This document shows positions 62,523-64,000 of a stretch of DNA of 64,000 nucleotides, one piece after another. The notes under the pieces were generated by a model. It was given only the letters and a program-made list of their open reading frames with translations, was not told the origin of the DNA and did not search any database. A program made the position numbers and the translations under genes. The stretch's first letter is position 1, and each line of letters starts with the position of its first letter. The stretch comes from DATBVX01 sp963705495 (GTDB lineage Bacteria; Pseudomonadota; Gammaproteobacteria; Steroidobacterales; Steroidobacteraceae), in assembly GCA_963705495.1 (NCBI GenBank), contig CAVPJQ010000008.1:186001-250000 (forward strand), in the 5' to 3' direction.

Positions 62523-63853
62523 AGGGTGCATCCATTTCCCGTCTCCACAGCGACGATCGCGCCTCGGCAAAGGCCGGCGGCATCCGCGATACCTCGGCGC
62601 AGGACGTCGCGATCGATCCGCGTCCGGCGCAGCTGCGCCGGCGCAAGATCCTCATCGCTTCAGGGGCCGGCGCACTGCTCCTGCTCGTCGTCATTCTTCC
62701 GGCTGCGCTGCGCTGGATGCATGCCGAGATCAGCGTGCCACGCGAGCGGGTGCGCATTGCCACGGTCACGAGGGGCCCGTTCGTACGCGATGTCTCTGCA
62801 CAAGGGACCGTGGTCGCGGCAGTCAGCCCGACCTTGTTCGCTCCCGCCGCCGGCAATGTCACTTACGACGTGCAGGCAGGCGATACCGTCAAGCGCGACC
62901 AGGTGCTCGGCTCGATCGACAGCCCGCAGCTGCGCAACGAGCTCGCACGTGAACAGTCAACGCTCGAAAGCCAGGAAGTCGCCGTTTCCAGGCAGAGCAT
63001 CGAGACCCGCCGCCGCCTCCTGACCAACCAGCAGACCACGGACATGGCCGAGGTCGCGATCCGCGCCGCGGAGCGTGAGCTCAAGCGCGCCGAGGATGCG
63101 TGGCAGACCCAGGCCATCAGCCGTCGCGATTTCGAGAAGGCACGCGACGATCTGACCACCGCACGCCTCAATCACGAGCACGCGATTCAGAACGCGGGAC
63201 TCGAAAGGGAGAGCCTGGAATTCGAGCTCAAGACCAAGCGGCTGGAGCGGGATCGCCAGCGCCTGCTGGTCGAGGAGATCAAGCGTCGCGTCGATCAACT
63301 GACCCTGCACTCGCCGGTGGACGGAATGGTCGGCGCACTCGCCGTGGATCAGAAAGGCGCGGTGGCCGAGAACGCGCCCATCCTCACCGTGGTGGACTTG
63401 AGCGCGCTTCAGATCGAGTTCCAGGTACCGGAGTCCTACGCCGACGACATCCGACTCGGGATGCCGGCGGAAGTGAACTACGGTCAGCGCATCTACCCCG
63501 CGACCGTCACGGCCATCTCCCCGCAGGTGAAGCAGAACCAGGTGACCGGTCGGGTCCGCTTCGGCAATGAAGTTCCGCTGGGTCTCAGGCAGAACCAGCG
63601 CGTCGCGACGCGCATCGTGATCGAGTCGCGCGACGGCGTGCTGAAAGTCGAGCGCGGGCCGTTCGTCGATGCGAGCGGCGGTCGGGTTGCGTACCTCGTC
63701 GAAGACGGTCTGGCGCGTCGCACGCCGATCAAGCTCGGCGCCACCAGCATCAGCGCGGTGGAAATCGCCTCGGGACTCGAGGAAGGCAATCAGATCATCG
63801 TCTCAGGCGTCGACTCGTTCGAGAACGCCGCCGTAGTGCGGCTCACCGACTGA
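62519..63853 (+). CDS. HlyD/MacA-type periplasmic adaptor (membrane fusion) protein
   Basis: 444 residues from the ATG at 62519, overlapping the small ORF by ATGA. One N-terminal transmembrane helix (ILIASGAGALLLLVVILPAA, about 44-63), then a lipoyl-like half (FVRDVSAQGTVVAAVSPTLF, VQAGDTVKRDQVLGSIDSPQ), a long coiled coil (about 145-265), and the beta-barrel part (VDGMVGALAVDQKGAVAENA, GMPAEVNYGQRIYPATVTAI). It connects an ABC or RND inner-membrane pump to an outer-membrane channel. The downstream gene is an ABC ATPase, so the MacA-like role fits best. Confidence 0.92.
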   Translation: MKGASISRLHSDDRASAKAGGIRDTSAQDVAIDPRPAQLRRRKILIASGAGALLLLVVILPAALRWMHAEISVPRERVRIATVTRGPFVRDVSAQGTVVAAVSPTLFAPAAGNVTYDVQAGDTVKRDQVLGSIDSPQLRNELAREQSTLESQEVAVSRQSIETRRRLLTNQQTTDMAEVAIRAAERELKRAEDAWQTQAISRRDFEKARDDLTTARLNHEHAIQNAGLERESLEFELKTKRLERDRQRLLVEEIKRRVDQLTLHSPVDGMVGALAVDQKGAVAENAPILTVVDLSALQIEFQVPESYADDIRLGMPAEVNYGQRIYPATVTAISPQVKQNQVTGRVRFGNEVPLGLRQNQRVATRIVIESRDGVLKVERGPFVDASGGRVAYLVEDGLARRTPIKLGATSISAVEIASGLEEGNQIIVSGVDSFENAAVVRLTD

Positions 63854-63881
63854 ACATTCTCAGCTAGCAGAGGATCATTCC

Positions 63882-64000
63882 ATGCTCGAAATGCAGCACA
63901 TCACTAAGGTCTACCGCACCGACCTCATCGAGACGCACGCGTTGCGTGATTTCAGTCTCAGGGTGGACGAGGGCGAATTTGTTGCGGTCACCGGGCCCTC
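63882..64000 (+). CDS. ABC transporter ATP-binding protein, MacB/LolD-like (3' end outside window)
   Basis: Only the first 39 residues are inside the window: MLEMQHITKVYRTDLIETHA, then LRDFSLRVDEGEFVAVTGPS, which runs to the start of the Walker A loop. This start is typical for MacB/LolD-type ATPases. AGAGGA stands about 8 nt upstream. With the HlyD-type gene it forms a MacAB-like export system. Confidence 0.85.
   Translation, partial: MLEMQHITKVYRTDLIETHALRDFSLRVDEGEFVAVTGP

Overview
This is a GC-rich (well over 60% by eye), densely packed bacterial chromosome segment with no rRNA, tRNA, insertion sequence or CRISPR array that I could support. The gene content points to a gammaproteobacterium of the Xanthomonadales/Steroidobacterales/Nevskiales type. 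The supporting genes are priA-argS-SPOR in the Pseudomonas-like order, type-1 gshA, a split pntAa-pntAb-pntB transhydrogenase, a full arn (Ara4N) operon, S46 peptidase, UrcA, DUF3106 and DUF2845 proteins, and a BlaI/M56/TonB locus. The taxonomic call is an inference from gene families, not from a marker alignment.

Layout. 1-1883: a subtilisin-like exoprotease, cut by the window edge and frameshifted. 1880-6441 (minus): priA, argS and a SPOR protein. 6825-8586: ECF-type sigma factor, membrane protein, small exported protein and DUF3106 protein in one operon. 8606-9902: lipoprotein, LysM protein and DUF559 protein. 9975-12751: GMC dehydrogenase, its Tat-exported subunit-3 partner and an unusual lipoprotein-type RidA. 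12799-15610: transhydrogenase. 15747-17330: HNH nuclease and fructosamine kinase. 17337-20743: a divergent cluster of two beta-etherase-like glutathione transferases (LigE-like and LigF-like) and two SDR dehydrogenases, which looks like a lignin beta-aryl-ether cleavage module. 20820-22392: UrcA and DUF4097 proteins. 22529-27468: acetyl-CoA synthetase with a histone-like tail and a TonB-dependent receptor. 27876-27973: a perfect 34-bp inverted repeat. 27982-34060: acetyl-CoA hydrolase, a YceI/cytochrome b561 group and a BamA-like barrel. 34120-41247: complete arn operon with ArnA split in two and one flippase subunit. 41449-47466: S46 peptidase, VOC protein, ferrochelatase, DUF4287/SRPBCC protein and Bcr/CflA pump. 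47463-53205: aldehyde dehydrogenase, dienelactone hydrolase, fumarylacetoacetase, homogentisate dioxygenase and thiolase (aromatic/tyrosine catabolism). 53334-57820: MATE pump, DUF2845 protein, and BlaI with M56 and TonB pieces. 57879-62040: glycosyltransferase, diguanylate cyclase, DUF962 protein and gshA. 62200-64000: a candidate sigma-54-controlled small ORF, HlyD-type adaptor and MacB-like ATPase.

How it fits together. Two themes stand out. One is aromatic degradation: beta-ether cleavage at 17-21 kb, homogentisate ring cleavage at 50-52 kb, plus glutathione synthesis (gshA) and NADPH supply (pnt) that would serve glutathione-dependent enzymes. The other is envelope remodelling and stress: arn lipid A modification, a BlaI/M56 sensor, efflux pumps, an ECF regulon and YceI proteins. 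Several regulatory sites can be read directly: a PmrA-like direct repeat before arnC, a MarR-type palindrome before hmgA, three TTTCA half-sites before the urcA-like gene, a dyad in the blaI promoter, DnaA-box-like motifs before priA, and a GG-N10-GC sigma-54 element before the efflux operon.
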